Shown here: piece after piece, positions 19,040 to 34,181 of the stretch
How positions within the stretch are numbered: the stretch's first letter is position 1
Layout of the letters: each line of letters starts with the position of its first letter
NCBI GenBank assembly: GCA_949318235.1
Contig: OX439136.1
Location: 12,822,927-12,886,926, forward strand
Direction of reading: 5' to 3'
From: Ecdyonurus torrentis
Taxonomy: Eukaryota; Arthropoda; Insecta; Ephemeroptera; Heptageniidae
Length of the DNA stretch: 64,000 nt
The notes under the pieces: model-generated
Databases searched by the model: none
Seen by the model: the letters and a program-made list of their open reading frames with translations, nothing else
What the model was told of the DNA's origin: nothing
Program-made: the position numbers and the translations under genes

Positions 19040-19222
19040 TTTTTAAATCAATTTTTGAAAGTCACGAAAAGACGTCACGGTCTGTAAGGCAACATTCATA
19101 AGTTGCTGACTGTGACGTCATTTTTCAATTTCAAAAATTAATTAAAAATACTTCAATAACTTTTAAATATTATAAATTTGCATATCAATCGATTCAGGAC
19201 TCTTTTAGAATATGAAATAAAA
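19040..19222. repeat. Palindrome family G, copy 2 (left end truncated)
   Basis: ATTTTTGAAAGTCACGAAAA, AAGACGTCACGGTC and GACTGTGACGTCATTTTTCA surround a centre near 19095, followed by ATTCAGGACTCTTTTAGAATATG as in the other copies. TGACGTCA is at 19113-19120. Confidence 0.6.
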
Positions 19223-19756
19223 TTAACAACTAAAAAATGTTAGTCTCTTTCATTATTATTTTTTAAATTGAGTTGAGAGACGATAAAAATTGCTTTTATA
19301 AATTTATGAATGCCAAAATAAATATATACGTGATAGTATTGTAGTAATGCATGTTTGTAGGTCGTGAAATAAATCCACTTTCAAAATTTATTTAAAACTA
19401 GTTTATTGAAGAAAAAAATTCGAATAAATTAAGAGAAAAAAAAAATCAAGTTAAATCACAATAAGTCACAATTTTTTTTTTTTTTTTTTTTTATTTATTT
19501 ATTAATTTTTTTTTTTGCAAATGAACTGTATGTGTCTAAAAAATTATTCTAAGTAAGGGTGTTGTTCATACGGCTCAATATTTTTACTATGCAATAAATT
19601 TCAATGCATATACTAGAACTTCACTTAAGTTTCCTTCTTTTCTTCACCCTTTTACTATTATTTTTTTTCTTAAATCAAGCTAATTGCTAAAATATCAAAT
19701 ATTGTATATTGTTACATATGCGAACTTATCACTATAGCCATGAGCCATGAGCAAAA

Positions 19757-19792
<36 letters not shown>

Positions 19793-19817
19793 AGAGAAAT
19801 TTGGTTGCATATTCTAT

Positions 19818-20371
19818 ATTTTAAACGAGAACATCGTCTTGAATCGATAGATACGTAAATTTCTAATTGTTTATTATTTTTAGTTAATCTTTGAAAATCG
19901 AAAAATGACGTCACAGTCGGCATACTTTTTCTACAATGCCCATAGTGACCGTGACAACATTTTCTTTTTGCAAAATTTACTTAAAGGCGTAGAACATCTT
20001 GAACAAAAAACTTGCCTAATATCCTAAAATACCCAAATATCAATATTATTTTAGCCGGAGTCATTGATTTCTAATTTATTTTCCATTTACAAAATGTCAG
20101 TTGCGGGTTTACTACGTCAGCTCGCCTGGTCCACGCGCGTGGAAACAGGCGAGCTGTGACGTAGTAAACCCGCAACTGACATTTTGTAAATGGAAAATAA
20201 ATTAGAAATAAATGACTCCGACCAAAATAATGTTGATATTTGGGTATTTTAGGATATTAGGCAAGTTTTTTGTTCAAGGCGTTCTACGTCTTTAAAAATT
20301 TAATGAACTTTAAAAATAGAAATTCACGTATTATATCAATCAATTTTAGGACAATTTCCTCTTTTAGAAAA
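19818..20371. repeat. Palindrome family G, copy 3, split by a family A insertion
   Basis: The left half (19818-19980) has ATCGTCTTGAATCGATAGAT and AAAAATGACGTCACAGTCGG. The right half (20296-20371) has ATCAATTTTAGGACAATTTC and CTCTTTTAGAAAATG. Between them lies the TTAA-bounded element at 19981-20295. Confidence 0.65.
19981..20295. mobile_element. MITE family A, copy 2
   Basis: Begins TTAAAGGCGTAGAACATC and ends TTCTACGTCTTTAA, with TTAA at both ends. Arms include AATTTATTTTCCATTTACAA, CAGTTGCGGGTTTACTACGT and their complements; the central tip is CACGCGCGTG. It is nested in a family G palindrome, so it is the younger insertion. Confidence 0.85.
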
Positions 20372-20442
20372 TGAAATAAAATCACTCCCTACATATTATT
20401 TTAATCTTCTTCATTAGTTAACAATTTATTGCTTGTGTAAAC

Positions 20443-20747
20443 TATAGACCACTTGCACATCCTTGCGCTTTGTCGCCATGTTTCTGGTGCCTAATGCATT
20501 GTCCCAGCATAGGGAAAAAATCATTTTTTTTTTTTTTTTTTTTTTACATAAAAAGAAATTATTTTAACTGAACGAATTTTTCTCATATTCTTCGAGCTTT
20601 TTAGGAGCTATATAGAAATAAGGCTTTGATTGAGGTTTGAAGCTTCTTTTGCTATTAAAAAAAATGATGTTTTTCCTATGCTGTATGGAAGACGTATTCC
20701 TGACCACCAAAATGGCAGCTCTCAAATATGAGTGCAACCTGTCTATA
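20443..20747. mobile_element. MITE with TATAGAC tips
   Basis: TATAGACCACTTGCAC at the left pairs with GAGTGCAACCTGTCTATA at the right. Inner arms CAGCATAGGGAAAAAATCAT and ATGATGTTTTTCCTATGCTG pair. About 305 bp with an internal T-run; no coding capacity and no second copy seen. Confidence 0.7.
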
Positions 20748-20759
20748 AGATGACAATCT

Positions 20760-21913
20760 ACCTACATTAGGTGACATTAGGTATCTCTGTTTAGTCTGTT
20801 CCACCTTATTTACTTATTAAAATTTGCATAATATATGTACATATTTGTTGATTTTGTTTTTTCCGTGTATATATAATGGAAATTTTCCTTTAAAAAACAA
20901 CAAATTTTTCTGTCAATAAAAATAAATGGAAATTTTTTCAATAAATAATTTCAATATAAAACAGATAGAGCTCTTCATAGCATTCCAAAAGCATCACATT
21001 TTGTATTGATTTCTGATAGCGCAATGCACAAAAAAAAAAAAAAAAAAAAAAAAAAACTCGTCTTATTATAATATAATATATATTTTTTTTATACTAACAC
21101 ATAAAATTTTCAAACATCTGGTGAATGTTTAATGGTGTTATAAAAAATGTTTTAATTACCATGAAGAATAAAAGGATTTTGTTATGTGGTTGTTTTAATA
21201 GTCTTTTTTGTGGTTACAGTTTTAGCTACTCTTAATTATAAAGTATATTATTTATATTTTTTAAGCATTAATTTACGTATTATTTTTAGCTTTCTTGTAT
21301 ATTCAATTACATTACATTGATCGATTTGTCTTTTCTACAGAAAACATTAATTATGCGTCTTACTTTTCATGTATCTTTTAAAGCAATAATGGGAATTTTT
21401 ATACTTTTTATGTTGTCCCCAACCCAACCCTCTCCTCTCCTTGTTATTATTATTATTTATTTTTTTTTAAACTTCATCGCGTTACATACTTTGAAACGGT
21501 AAAAATAATTTAATTAAAATAATTGTTGGTAATAATTTTATTAATTTACAAACTTTCAGGCTCATTTTTTTTTTACTCAATTACTGGAAGGCACAATAAA
21601 AAAAAAAGATTCAATAAAATTTTACAGCAATTAAGTTTAAAAAACTCAAACATATGAACAATAAAAAAAAACATAATATTATAAATAAAAGTATCTTAAA
21701 AATTCTTAAAATAATAATAAAACAAAAACAAAAACATAATACAAATACTATAATATTTATTTGTATTCAAACTGAACTTACATATAAGATCAAACACCTA
21801 TAGGCAATGTAAATGCCTTGTATTTTCAATGCTATACAGTATACACACAACAGCGAGTCTACTAAAAACGATGCGTTAATAAAACATAAGAGTAGGCGTT
21901 CTCGTCTGGTCGC

Positions 21914-21946
<33 letters not shown>

Positions 21947-23493
21947 CTATCACAATATGTGTTCTATATATCAAGTTGTAACTATAAAAAACCCTCAAAA
22001 CTTAATAAAAAAAAAGTCTGTATACAGTATATTGTAGGAAAAAAATTTAAAATCTCTCCAATAAAATAAATAATATATTTCTAGCCTTGAAAATTTTGAA
22101 GGATATTTCTTTTTTCTTTTTTCACACATTTTAAATTAGGTGCATAAATCAATAATGCACACATGCGTTTATAATAAATATTATATGGTATCGATATATC
22201 TAATATAATCGATTATATATTCTTTTGTTTTAAAGATATTATGATTTTCTGAGAACGAATGCGAGCAAATTGAAGGAACTTTAAAAAATGGGAGAGAGAG
22301 AGAGAGAGAGAGTATATCTCTGCTCCTAACGACATATCTTAAATTTGTCTCTTGATCTTTTCTTTCAAAGCAATCAAATTTTGTTCTTAATAAATATTAA
22401 AATATTATACGATCGATATGCTTACTTTATTTATGCAGATCACGATTTTTGTTAACAGGAAACTCTTTCAAAGAAGCGCTTTTACATAATATAGAGGGAG
22501 AAGAGAAGAGAACTATAATAATTTTTTAAACTCAATGTAAATTTATATTTCATAATACATATTATACTATAATACTATATGAGATATAAGTTTAAAAATA
22601 CTTAGTTTTTACTTTCCACGAAACGTATGTGTATGCGTTTGAAATATAACTATTAATTAAATATAAAATTATATTAAATAACTATATAAGTACAGTACAA
22701 TAATATATTAAATATTTATAAATTTATTTGTACATTATTTTAGAAAAGTTTTTTTTATATAATATTAAACTATTTATTAATATTACGGATATTATAAATA
22801 CTTTATTTATAATAAATTTTCTTAGAATATTATATTAATAATAATTTATTAATTTAATTTTTATAAATTATTTAAATTTACGTTACTTTAAATGTCTGAA
22901 AACATTAAAATGTTACCAGAATGCTTAGCAAATCTGTAATCAGCAGATTACTTGCAGTTTGTTAGTTATGAAAGAGAAATGTAATTACAAGTTACGAATA
23001 TTGGCAGTATAATACTTCATGATTATTATTATACGTTGAATCCTTTTTATTGTTGGCAGTATTTATTATTATTTTATTTCAGAGGTTGGTGAGCTGTTAT
23101 TTAAGAGATTGTGCGCTGTCATTAATATTTTATTAACAATAACCAAACAATAACAATAACCAAACAAAAATATGAATTATATAAATAATTTTTATTGAAA
23201 AAAATTATGGGGTACATTTTTTGTTTTTGTATCGCTTATTATCAAGATTCCCCCATTCCCCCTTGCAATATAGCAACACTATCCAAAATAAACGAGTATC
23301 AAGCGAATGACACTTAATTTAATCATATTAAATTATCACCATTCAGTTAAGTCACGTGACTTGGGTTGCTCGCTTGACCTCCATTTTTTTTCACAAGGTC
23401 ATTGCGTTATGAGTTTTGAAATTCTTTATAATATATTGTTGAATGCCTCTATTTGCCTCTGCGGACTGTGGAAGTATTTAATTTGGTAGCCTC

Positions 23494-23529
<36 letters not shown>

Positions 23530-25358
23530 TTTTCAAGTACAGTACATGTATGGATGCCACGATTTTATGTTGAAATTTAAAAAAAAAAATCATTTGGTTT
23601 TGTTTATAGCTGAATAATTAAAAAAATTAAATAATTAATAAATAATATAGTGTAATTTATAAAAAGAATCAAACTTAATGAAAGAGCTTTTAACTCATTA
23701 AAACTTAATGAGAATAATTGGAATGTTTATAGATATGTATATAATATTTAGAAGATTTTTTTTCTAATTTGTATATTTAGACAATTTAGACTCTACTTCT
23801 GTTAAAATAAATGAGAAAAATCTTGAAAGTAGAATCATTCTTAAGTTTCTACACTAAAGTATAAAAATGAACATGAAACAGTAAAGAATAAATAAAAGTT
23901 TTCAGTATGATTTTTTATTGCGTAATTTAATTTTAAAGTTTAAATTACAATTTTCTGAATACAAGTAATTGCCAGTAAATGCTATAAAAATAAGGAACCA
24001 CTGTAACTGAAATGTTTTAAAATATGTAAATAAATTTTTAAATAATAAATCAATAATAATAAAAAAAAACTATTTCTAAATACATTAAAAAAATTTTACG
24101 TTGAATTATTTGCACATAATTTTTTAAAAAAATTAAATTTTTTTTTTTAAATTTAATTAATACTTATATTTTATTTAACTTTCAAACAAATAAAAAGTGA
24201 AATTAAAAAGTTTTATATTTACTTTTTTTCTTCATTTACTTTTTTAGATTATTGCTCTCTTTTAATATTAATTAAAATTATAGAAAAAGTTAATGTTTGT
24301 TCAACTTTAATATCTCTGGTATAGTATTGATATTCGGGTCTATGTTCTCTGTATGTATATTTTGAGAGAGAGAGAGAGAGATGAATAATAGATATAGTTT
24401 CAAATCATCCTCAATTTGAACGCAGACCACCATAAAGCCAAAGCACGCATACTATATGATATGAATGTTGAATTTGTGCATGAAACCTTCAATACTACTC
24501 TAAATTGCACAGCTTATACAATGAAGCTCATAAAATATTATTAAATTGAGATTTTAGAATGTTAAAGTTAAAATTCTGTATAATAAGCCCCATGATATTA
24601 AAAAAATTTAATTATTGTTTTTTTATAAAGAATAATTTTAAGCGAATAATTATTTCTTAAATATACTAGAATTTTTTAAGGTAACCAGTGGTATAAATGA
24701 ATAAGAAAAATATGATATAGGCAGGAGACCATAATAAATTATGAGGATGATATAAAAATATTTGTCATGCATGTACTGTATTTAATATTATTATTGGAAA
24801 TTTCAACTTTTTTTTTTTTTGTTCCTTCTTCTAATTTTTTAAATACTGCAGCAATAACTTTGATTGTTATGTGTGAAAAAGTATACCAATGTTGTGTAGA
24901 AAAATGGTCAATACTATACTTGCTCCTATATAGAATAGTTGCACACATTGATTATAGAGTTTGCGCTTTGACGATGTACAGTACATATGTGATCAGAAAA
25001 TAACGTGATTACTATAGGAAAAATGACATTTTAAGCCAATTAAAATTTCATTACTCAAACTCATTTGGTATTTTTCATCATAAATATATAGGTTTAAATA
25101 AAAATGTTTAGATTACAAAAAAAAAAAATAATAATAATAATAATAATAAAAATAATAAAAAATAGTAAAATTGTCAAAATGAATTATATTATTCCAAATA
25201 AAATGACGTTTCTTCTATACTGGGTACTATATTTATTTACGCAAACATGTCAGTAGTGCGCATACTTATTAAAACATTAAATAATCGTCTTTATTAAAAA
25301 ACAAGATACACGTTGAAAGGACAAGGTTTAGGCCTGACTTTATGACTGGCACTCTCTT
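20760..25358. other. Intergenic AT-rich block
   Basis: It contains A/T runs (21029-21054, 21918-21946), a (GA)n at 22292-22310, (CT)n at 23496-23526 and (GA)n at 24365-24380. No conserved reading frame seen; open frames of 60-78 residues lack family motifs. Confidence 0.45.
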
Positions 25359-25359
25359 A

Positions 25360-25651
25360 CACACTCTAAAAATTGGTGCATTACTTTGTTACGAATCCTT
25401 ACTTATTTAAGATATACACTTTTAAGTTATTATGAGTAGCTAAAATAATGCATTTTAGCAAGTTGTTAAAAATAGCTAATTTAAGTTGTTTTAAGTTTTT
25501 AGATGTTTTTTTAAGCTATTTCAAGCTAAATTAGCTATTTTTAATAATTTACTGAAACGCATTATTTTAGCTACTCATAATAACTTAAAAGTGTATATCT
25601 TAAATAAGTTAGGATTGGTAACTAAAGTAATGCACCAATTTTTAGAGTGTG
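25360..25651. mobile_element. 292-bp fold-back MITE
   Basis: CACACTCTAAAAATTGGTGC at the left pairs with GCACCAATTTTTAGAGTGTG at the right. Pairing continues through AAGATATACACTTTTAAGTT and GAGTAGCTAAAATAATGC to the centre near 25505. It is one of the cleanest hairpins in the window; non-coding. Confidence 0.85.
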
Positions 25652-25668
25652 CACCTAAACTCCAAGAC

Positions 25669-25884
25669 ATGGACGTTATCGGTTTAGCGCGCGGGGTGCT
25701 GCGGGGAAAGCTAAGGGTCCCCTAATTTAACATTACGCTTATGGAGAAAAACACGTTTTTTGCGATTTTTGAGAAAACTGCTCCACCGATTTAGGAGAAA
25801 TTTAAATGAGAAATACTAGACATACTTTTACGTGTTTTAAGCCATAGAAAATTTTTAACAATTTTTTAAACCGATAACCTCCAT
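25669..25884 (+). mobile_element. Element family F, copy 1
   Basis: The left tip ATGGACGTTATCGGTTTA pairs with TAAACCGATAACCTCCAT at the right. The left interior GGGGAAAGCTAAGGGTCCCC is repeated in reverse at 53478-53564, and the right interior recurs at 40690-40806. About 216 bp, directly after the fold-back at 25360-25651. Confidence 0.75.
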
Positions 25885-25900
25885 TGAATTATACTATACA

Positions 25901-26984
25901 TACACGGAAAAAAAAGATGTGCTAAATTTAAGTAGATTAGTATACTAACGCAAATAAGCCCGCGCCCTAGTACATGCGTGCAAGATCTGAGTAGCCTGCA
26001 TCTCTAGCATAAGTGACGCCAAAACCCTAGCACTAGATTTTATACCACCTGCGATCTAGGGGGAGCGGTACCTAGCGTCAGTTATAGTCAGTATAGTTTT
26101 TATGTCACCTGAGATCCAGGAGGAGCGGCACCTGACTGCCAGCGCAGCTGTGCTTAACCCGCCTGAGCCGATCTAGTATTCCCGCGAACTAGGAGCTAGC
26201 ATTGCTAAAATCAGCCAATCTCCGTTTAAATGGCCACGTTTCTCTATTTTTCAGGAGACCATGAAGAAGGTAATTAATTCTAAACTATCAGATTTATAAA
26301 AATACTTTAACTGTCTTAATTACCGCGTATAACATGCAAATAGAATTATAAGTGACGATTTTACATAAAAAATAAAAATGAAGTAATCGCACAGTCAAAT
26401 AAGGTGCAAAATGAGTCGTCATGTAGTAACACAATGGTATATTATATTTGATATATTCATCGATATGGCCTATGGTAGCCAAACCCGATCGACGCATTGA
26501 AAAAAAAAATGGTCCTCTGTCCCCCGCTACTAACAAATTATGATATGATTTATAATGATGTAATTTATATGAAAGTATATTTGCATACAATTATAATAAA
26601 CTATAGTTCTTATAAGAACATCCACCGCGGGAATTATTCATTTCATTGAATATTTCAAATTATTACCAACGTTTATTTTTTATAATAATTAATAATTAAA
26701 TTAATACACAGAATTATTTAAAAAAATCTCATGTACGCCATTTTGCGGTCCAATTCTAAAACTTAGTATATTAGTGCTAACTCAAATATACTAGGGGTGA
26801 GTTTGCAAGCCCACCTCACCTGAGTCTATTTCTCCTGGCCGACAGGTATGCTATGCTGCGCGCAGGTAGGAGCGGGTCTAGCATACCGCCCTACTAATTC
26901 TCAGTTAGGACTGTCTCTATTGCAAAACACAGCATTTTAATACTAGCTTTTTGCTTAATTTAAGTAGATTTTATTTTCCGTGTA
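25901..26984. mobile_element. 1.1-kb TIR element with CACGGAAAA tips
   Basis: TACACGGAAAA at the left and TTTTCCGTGTA at the right pair, and both subterminal parts carry TTTAAGTAGATT in opposite orientations. The outer TA on each side could be the target duplication. GC-richer arms (25960-26200 and 26800-26920) flank an AT-rich middle. No transposase recognised; the minus-strand frame at 26294-26590 shows no family motif. Confidence 0.6.
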
Positions 26985-27367
26985 GTTAAGATAGTATATA
27001 CATAGTCATTATATTATCATGGTAGCAAGTCTAACTGTTTCACTTTAATTTTATTATGAAATATCTCATTCATGATGTTATTGATTTGATATCTTAACCA
27101 TGTAGATGACGATAATGAAAAGGATTTAATTCTATTCTAAAGACTTAGAAATACCTCAAATGAAGTAGACTTTTTAATTATCTATAATAGGGTCTCGTTT
27201 TGTATGTTTTCGTATTCTGTATATTATTGAAATTTCAACTTGAATTATTTTCATGTTCAAATATTATAAATTTAATTTAATATTTAAAGGTTATTATTAG
27301 GTTTTTGGCTAGATGTCCATAACAAAATAATCAATATGAATGAATGAATGATTTATGAATACTTATA

Positions 27368-27411
<44 letters not shown>

Positions 27412-28157
27412 GTTAGATTTATATTAACTTTAAACGAATTTTACAGATCACATGGCAATATCAACCATAATAATCAATTACTCGTATTATGCCAATGAAG
27501 CTTGGCGGGGGTGGATAGCACTATTATGTTATTATCAATCACACAGATGCAAATAGAAAAAGAGAGGAATCCCTAATTTCCTACTAAACTTGTCAACCGG
27601 TAACACCGATTTCATCATATACGTTATATTAATTTTTATACCGCAGTTAGTTATTATTATATTATTTGTTTGAAAATAAAATAGTAAATTGATTTTACTT
27701 TACGTTAATATATTGTGTAGCAAATCTTTAGTACAAATTTATAATGGTAAGAAATTATCGTTTTCTTAATAATAAGTATAATAAATAAAAATAAAAGCAA
27801 TCTAACAGTTTTTAAATAATTGTATGGGACTGTTGCGTGCTGTTACAACAGTAATGAAATCTCACGAGGGCTTGATCGCAAAAAATATCAGATACATGCA
27901 AAAAGTAAATTTATATACGATAACCCGATAAATATAAAAATTAAAATTTATTGACTTTTTTTCTTCGTTTTTTTCCAATTTTGATACTCACAAGAATTAT
28001 TAAATTTCCTTGAGGATTAGTGCATGGAATCTACGTCATGTATTTTATGTAATATGTTGGTTGAACACAGAATATAGTACTGAAAGTACAAACAATCAGT
28101 TTTGTTCCTTGATCGTACGAGAGGATTACCAAATTTAAGCTCTCTTCTCATACTGAA

Positions 28158-28200
<43 letters not shown>

Positions 28201-28440
28201 ATACTCTCGTACTCTTGAGACCTTATGTAAGATTGTCTGGTCTTCTGCTGCTGCTGCTTCTTCCTTCATTCCTTCTTCTTCTTTTGTTGTTGTTTTTTTT
28301 TTTTTCTTCTTCACAGTTAAAAGAGCTATAAATTTAATTTTGTTTTACGGCTATTTCGACAAACTTTTCAGGCAGCGGGATGAATATTTCGATGAACCGA
28401 TTTAAAATTATTTTCAAGACAGTGTTACAAATATTTTAGC
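26985..28440. other. Intergenic DNA with microsatellites
   Basis: It has (TA)n at 27374-27408 and (CT)n at 28162-28197 followed by CTG/CTT-rich sequence to 28310. No gene recognised. Confidence 0.45.
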
Positions 28441-28934
28441 AAATTCAGCCGCAAGGATGAAAAATAAGTCAGCGGGCTGGCGATTCAGTCGCTGTTACAT
28501 ATGGAGTGAGTGGCGAAAGAGAGAGTCGTGAGTAGAGGGGGTGGTTTTCTGAGGAATGCATAGATTTTGTATGCCTCCCCTAACCTCCCCTTGCCAAACT
28601 TCCTCTCTCAACGGCTAAAGCTCAAGTCTGAAGACGGGCAGCAGTGCAGTGGAAGAGAGAAGTGCAGTCAAGTTAACAACGCGGTGTTCACTTAGAAAAT
28701 TTATGCAATTTACATCCAACTATTATTTACCAACATCTATATTTCATTACATGTAAGTATTACAGTAAAAATTATCATACATGTATTTTGAATAAAAACT
28801 AAATAGTATATGAATTATGTTTCAGGAGAAGATGCCGAGCCGTCTATTGAATTGGATGCTATACTATATAATGAATGCTAAAATAAAGATATTTCCTATT
28901 ATCACCAAAGAACCCGGGGAAAGCTGAATAACCA
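28440..28934 (+). other. Possible non-coding or 5' exon pair
   Basis: A GC-richer stretch (28460-28690) ends at a consensus donor ACAT/GTAAGT (28753). A 72-73 bp gap leads to ATGTTTCAG/G, then an exon-like unit 28826-28934 ending CCA/GTACGT. No frame across the pair has a recognisable protein; the longest in the second unit is about 33 residues. It could be the 5' UTR of a gene outside the window, a long non-coding RNA, or chance. Confidence 0.25.
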
Positions 28935-29185
28935 GTACGTATAATTAATTTGGTTTTATATAGTTGTGATTCTTATTTCAATCTATAATTTTTAACACTA
29001 TAATTTTTATAATATAGAGTAAACTAATTTTCATACACAAGTAAAATCATAAAAAAAAAAAAAAAAAAAAAAAAAAGTTTTCTTAAAACATTACAAATTG
29101 ATTGAAAAGCCTAAATAGAATCATAATTATTTAAAATACAAATTAATTATACGTATAAACAGCGAAAAATAATTAAGGCGGGAAA

Positions 29186-29395
29186 AAAATTCAGGCTAGA
29201 AAATTAATAATTATTGCTAAAAGCTGAAAATTAAGTCACAAACCTAAAAATATTTTTACTTTCATTACGGAAAATTTTAGCCAACTGGCTGAATTTTCAG
29301 TCATTCAGCCGCCTGGCTGAAAATTTCCAGTCAGAAACACAATTCAGCTCAACCCTGTCAGCCGCGCGGCTGAAAGTTTCCAGTTCGGAGTGGGT
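29186..29395. repeat. Diverged repeats of a GGCTGAAA / TTTCAGCC motif
   Basis: The motif recurs as CCAACTGGCTGAATTTTCAG, CAGCCGCCTGGCTGAAAATT and CAGCCGCGCGGCTGAAAGTT, with TTTCCAGT following two of them. Related CAGCCGC pieces lie at 28447-28500. It looks like a degenerate short tandem or fold-back array; origin unknown. Confidence 0.45.
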
Positions 29396-29836
29396 AAAAA
29401 TTCTCTGTTCTTTTCTATAAATTTTTCCCATCTATTTTTAACCGTGTTCATTTTATGCTTGCTAGAAAATATTTAAATGTGAAAATATACCTCGACATAA
29501 AGGGAAGTTTTCCAGGGGAAAAAAATCTAAGAATTGAAATAAGGCATCTAGAATAATAATAATAAAAAAAAAAAAAAAAATGATTGATTAATAATAAAAT
29601 AAATCATGAGAAGTGAAAAATTGTTACAAAAATATAACTTTTACTGAACTCATTCTTGTTCATATTTTTTTGAAATAAAATGAATTATTTATTTATTATA
29701 AAAAAAAAAAAAAAAAAATGGTACAATGAGAAAGACCAATAACTTTTTAATTGCATATTTTGAAAGAAGGCGTCCTAACGTAATTGATGTGCGATTTTCT
29801 AATTTTTGAGTTCATTATACGTATTTTTAATTATTT

Positions 29837-29867
<31 letters not shown>

Positions 29868-31229
29868 ACAAAGTTATATTTTGTTTAGCATTATAAAATG
29901 CTTCTAACTTGAAAATGTAAGTAACTTATGTAATGTAACTTGAAAATACTGTACACTGTATGAAAAAGATTCCTCAAAATAATACATTTCAAATGTAAAC
30001 CACGATCTAATATCTAATATTATGGAAGTACTAAAATCTCTACCAATTTGTGTATAACGCACATACAAATGTCTGATAAAAACAAAAATATCAGCTTTTG
30101 ACGTAATTACTTTTTAATCGAATACTATTCAATTAAATAACACGTACCAGCAATTTAGTATTATTATTATTTTAGTTCAAAATTTAAAGTAACAAATTTT
30201 AGTAATATAATTTTTTTCATGATTATAATTTTATCATAAAATTAGGTTATTCATTTTTTTTTTTAACATTAAAAATGTAAAAATATTGACATTAAATTTT
30301 ATAAATAATAAATAACATCCTGCCGTGTTTCATGTTATTTTCTAAATTAATTATTAAAATTGTATACAAAAAATCAAACATTTCATGTCGACGTAATTTT
30401 ATTTTATACGTACAGTACACATTATATGGAACTTCAATTTTATTTTCAATTTTCCTCACTCTTTCGATAGTTTTATTTATCCAATAGTCATTTGCAATAT
30501 TATAATATATTTTTTAATTTTTTTTATTGTGTTAATATAGAAATTTATAGTTGTTAATTTTATTATGGTATTAATTAATTTATTTAATAAATTATAAAAT
30601 ATTATTTATTTATAAAAAAGTGCAAGTTTAATTCTTTAGAAATAAGATTATGAAAAAAAATTTAATTCAAGGTTAAAGTTAATATACATGATATCCGCAT
30701 AGAATGCATATAAGTAAATACGCAGCATTAACGCTATACTTGAATAGAAAAATGGGATTTTAAAGCATAAATGACCAACGTCGATTAAGGGTTTTCATCA
30801 TAATATGTAGGGTTATAAAATATATAATGCTTACAATTTTATTTATTTTTACTTGAGTACTAAAATATCCTCTTAATTTATAAAACAACAATAATAGTTC
30901 ATTAGAAATATTTATTATTGTTTAATCTTGGAAAATATAATTATTCCTGTTCAGTTCAATGTTATTTATTGACGTTCAAGCTTAAATCAATTTGCAACAC
31001 TGTGATGAATGTTTCATATATATTAGAAATACGTACTCGATAATTAACGTTTGATTACTATTTGATAGTAAATTAATGCATTTAATGCACCTGAGTTTGT
31101 GGGGTAAAATACTTCTGTAAATTGGTTTTAAAGAGTAATTTCGCATGCAATTTAATAGTGATATTAAATAATTAGAGCAAAAATACATCATTAAAATATA
31201 AACATGGTATTGCCATAAGGTATTAATAA
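29396..31229. other. AT-rich intergenic DNA
   Basis: A/T runs at 29564-29580, 29700-29718 and 29846-29867. 29726-29845 resembles part of family G (AATTTTTGAGTTCATTATACG). No gene recognised. Confidence 0.4.
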
Positions 31230-33879
<2,650 letters not shown>

Positions 33880-33880
<1 letters not shown>

Positions 33881-34180
33881 TCTCGCGCGCCAAACTCCCC
33901 ACCTCTCATTTTTGGCTTGTTCTCCGATTCTCTTTGCAGTCAGGCTTGCTTCGTTCGTTCGGTTGCCTCCAACTCTCCATCTCCAAGTTAAAAACTCGTT
34001 GTATGGCCTTCAGTATTACTTTGGACGGCTGATTGTCCATAGTCACTCTCTTCATCATTTCTGGTTATATATTATTTTTGTGTACGTAAAAAATAAAACA
34101 AAAAACATTTTTATATAAAATAAACCTTAAAATAGTGTAAAATAATTACGAATATTCAAAGAATTCTCTACTGTGAAACG
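33880..34180 (+). promoter_or_regulatory. Possible promoter and 5' exon
   Basis: A pocket with CpGs and pyrimidine-rich sequence (TCTCGCGCGCC, TTCGTTCGTTCGG, 33882-34000) in otherwise AT-rich DNA is followed by a good donor GAAACG/GTAAGT at 34181. The frame at 33912-34118 has no family features. It may be a distant first exon, but nothing downstream confirms it. Confidence 0.25.
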
Positions 34181-34181
34181 G

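Noticed and set aside
26254..26268. Possible 15-nt microexon (TTTTTCAG ... GTAATT)
   Set aside because: Lies inside a transposon-like element and has no coding context.
26294..26590. 98-residue minus-strand frame inside the 1.1-kb TIR element as a transposase
   Set aside because: No DDE-type or other transposase features, and far too short for one.
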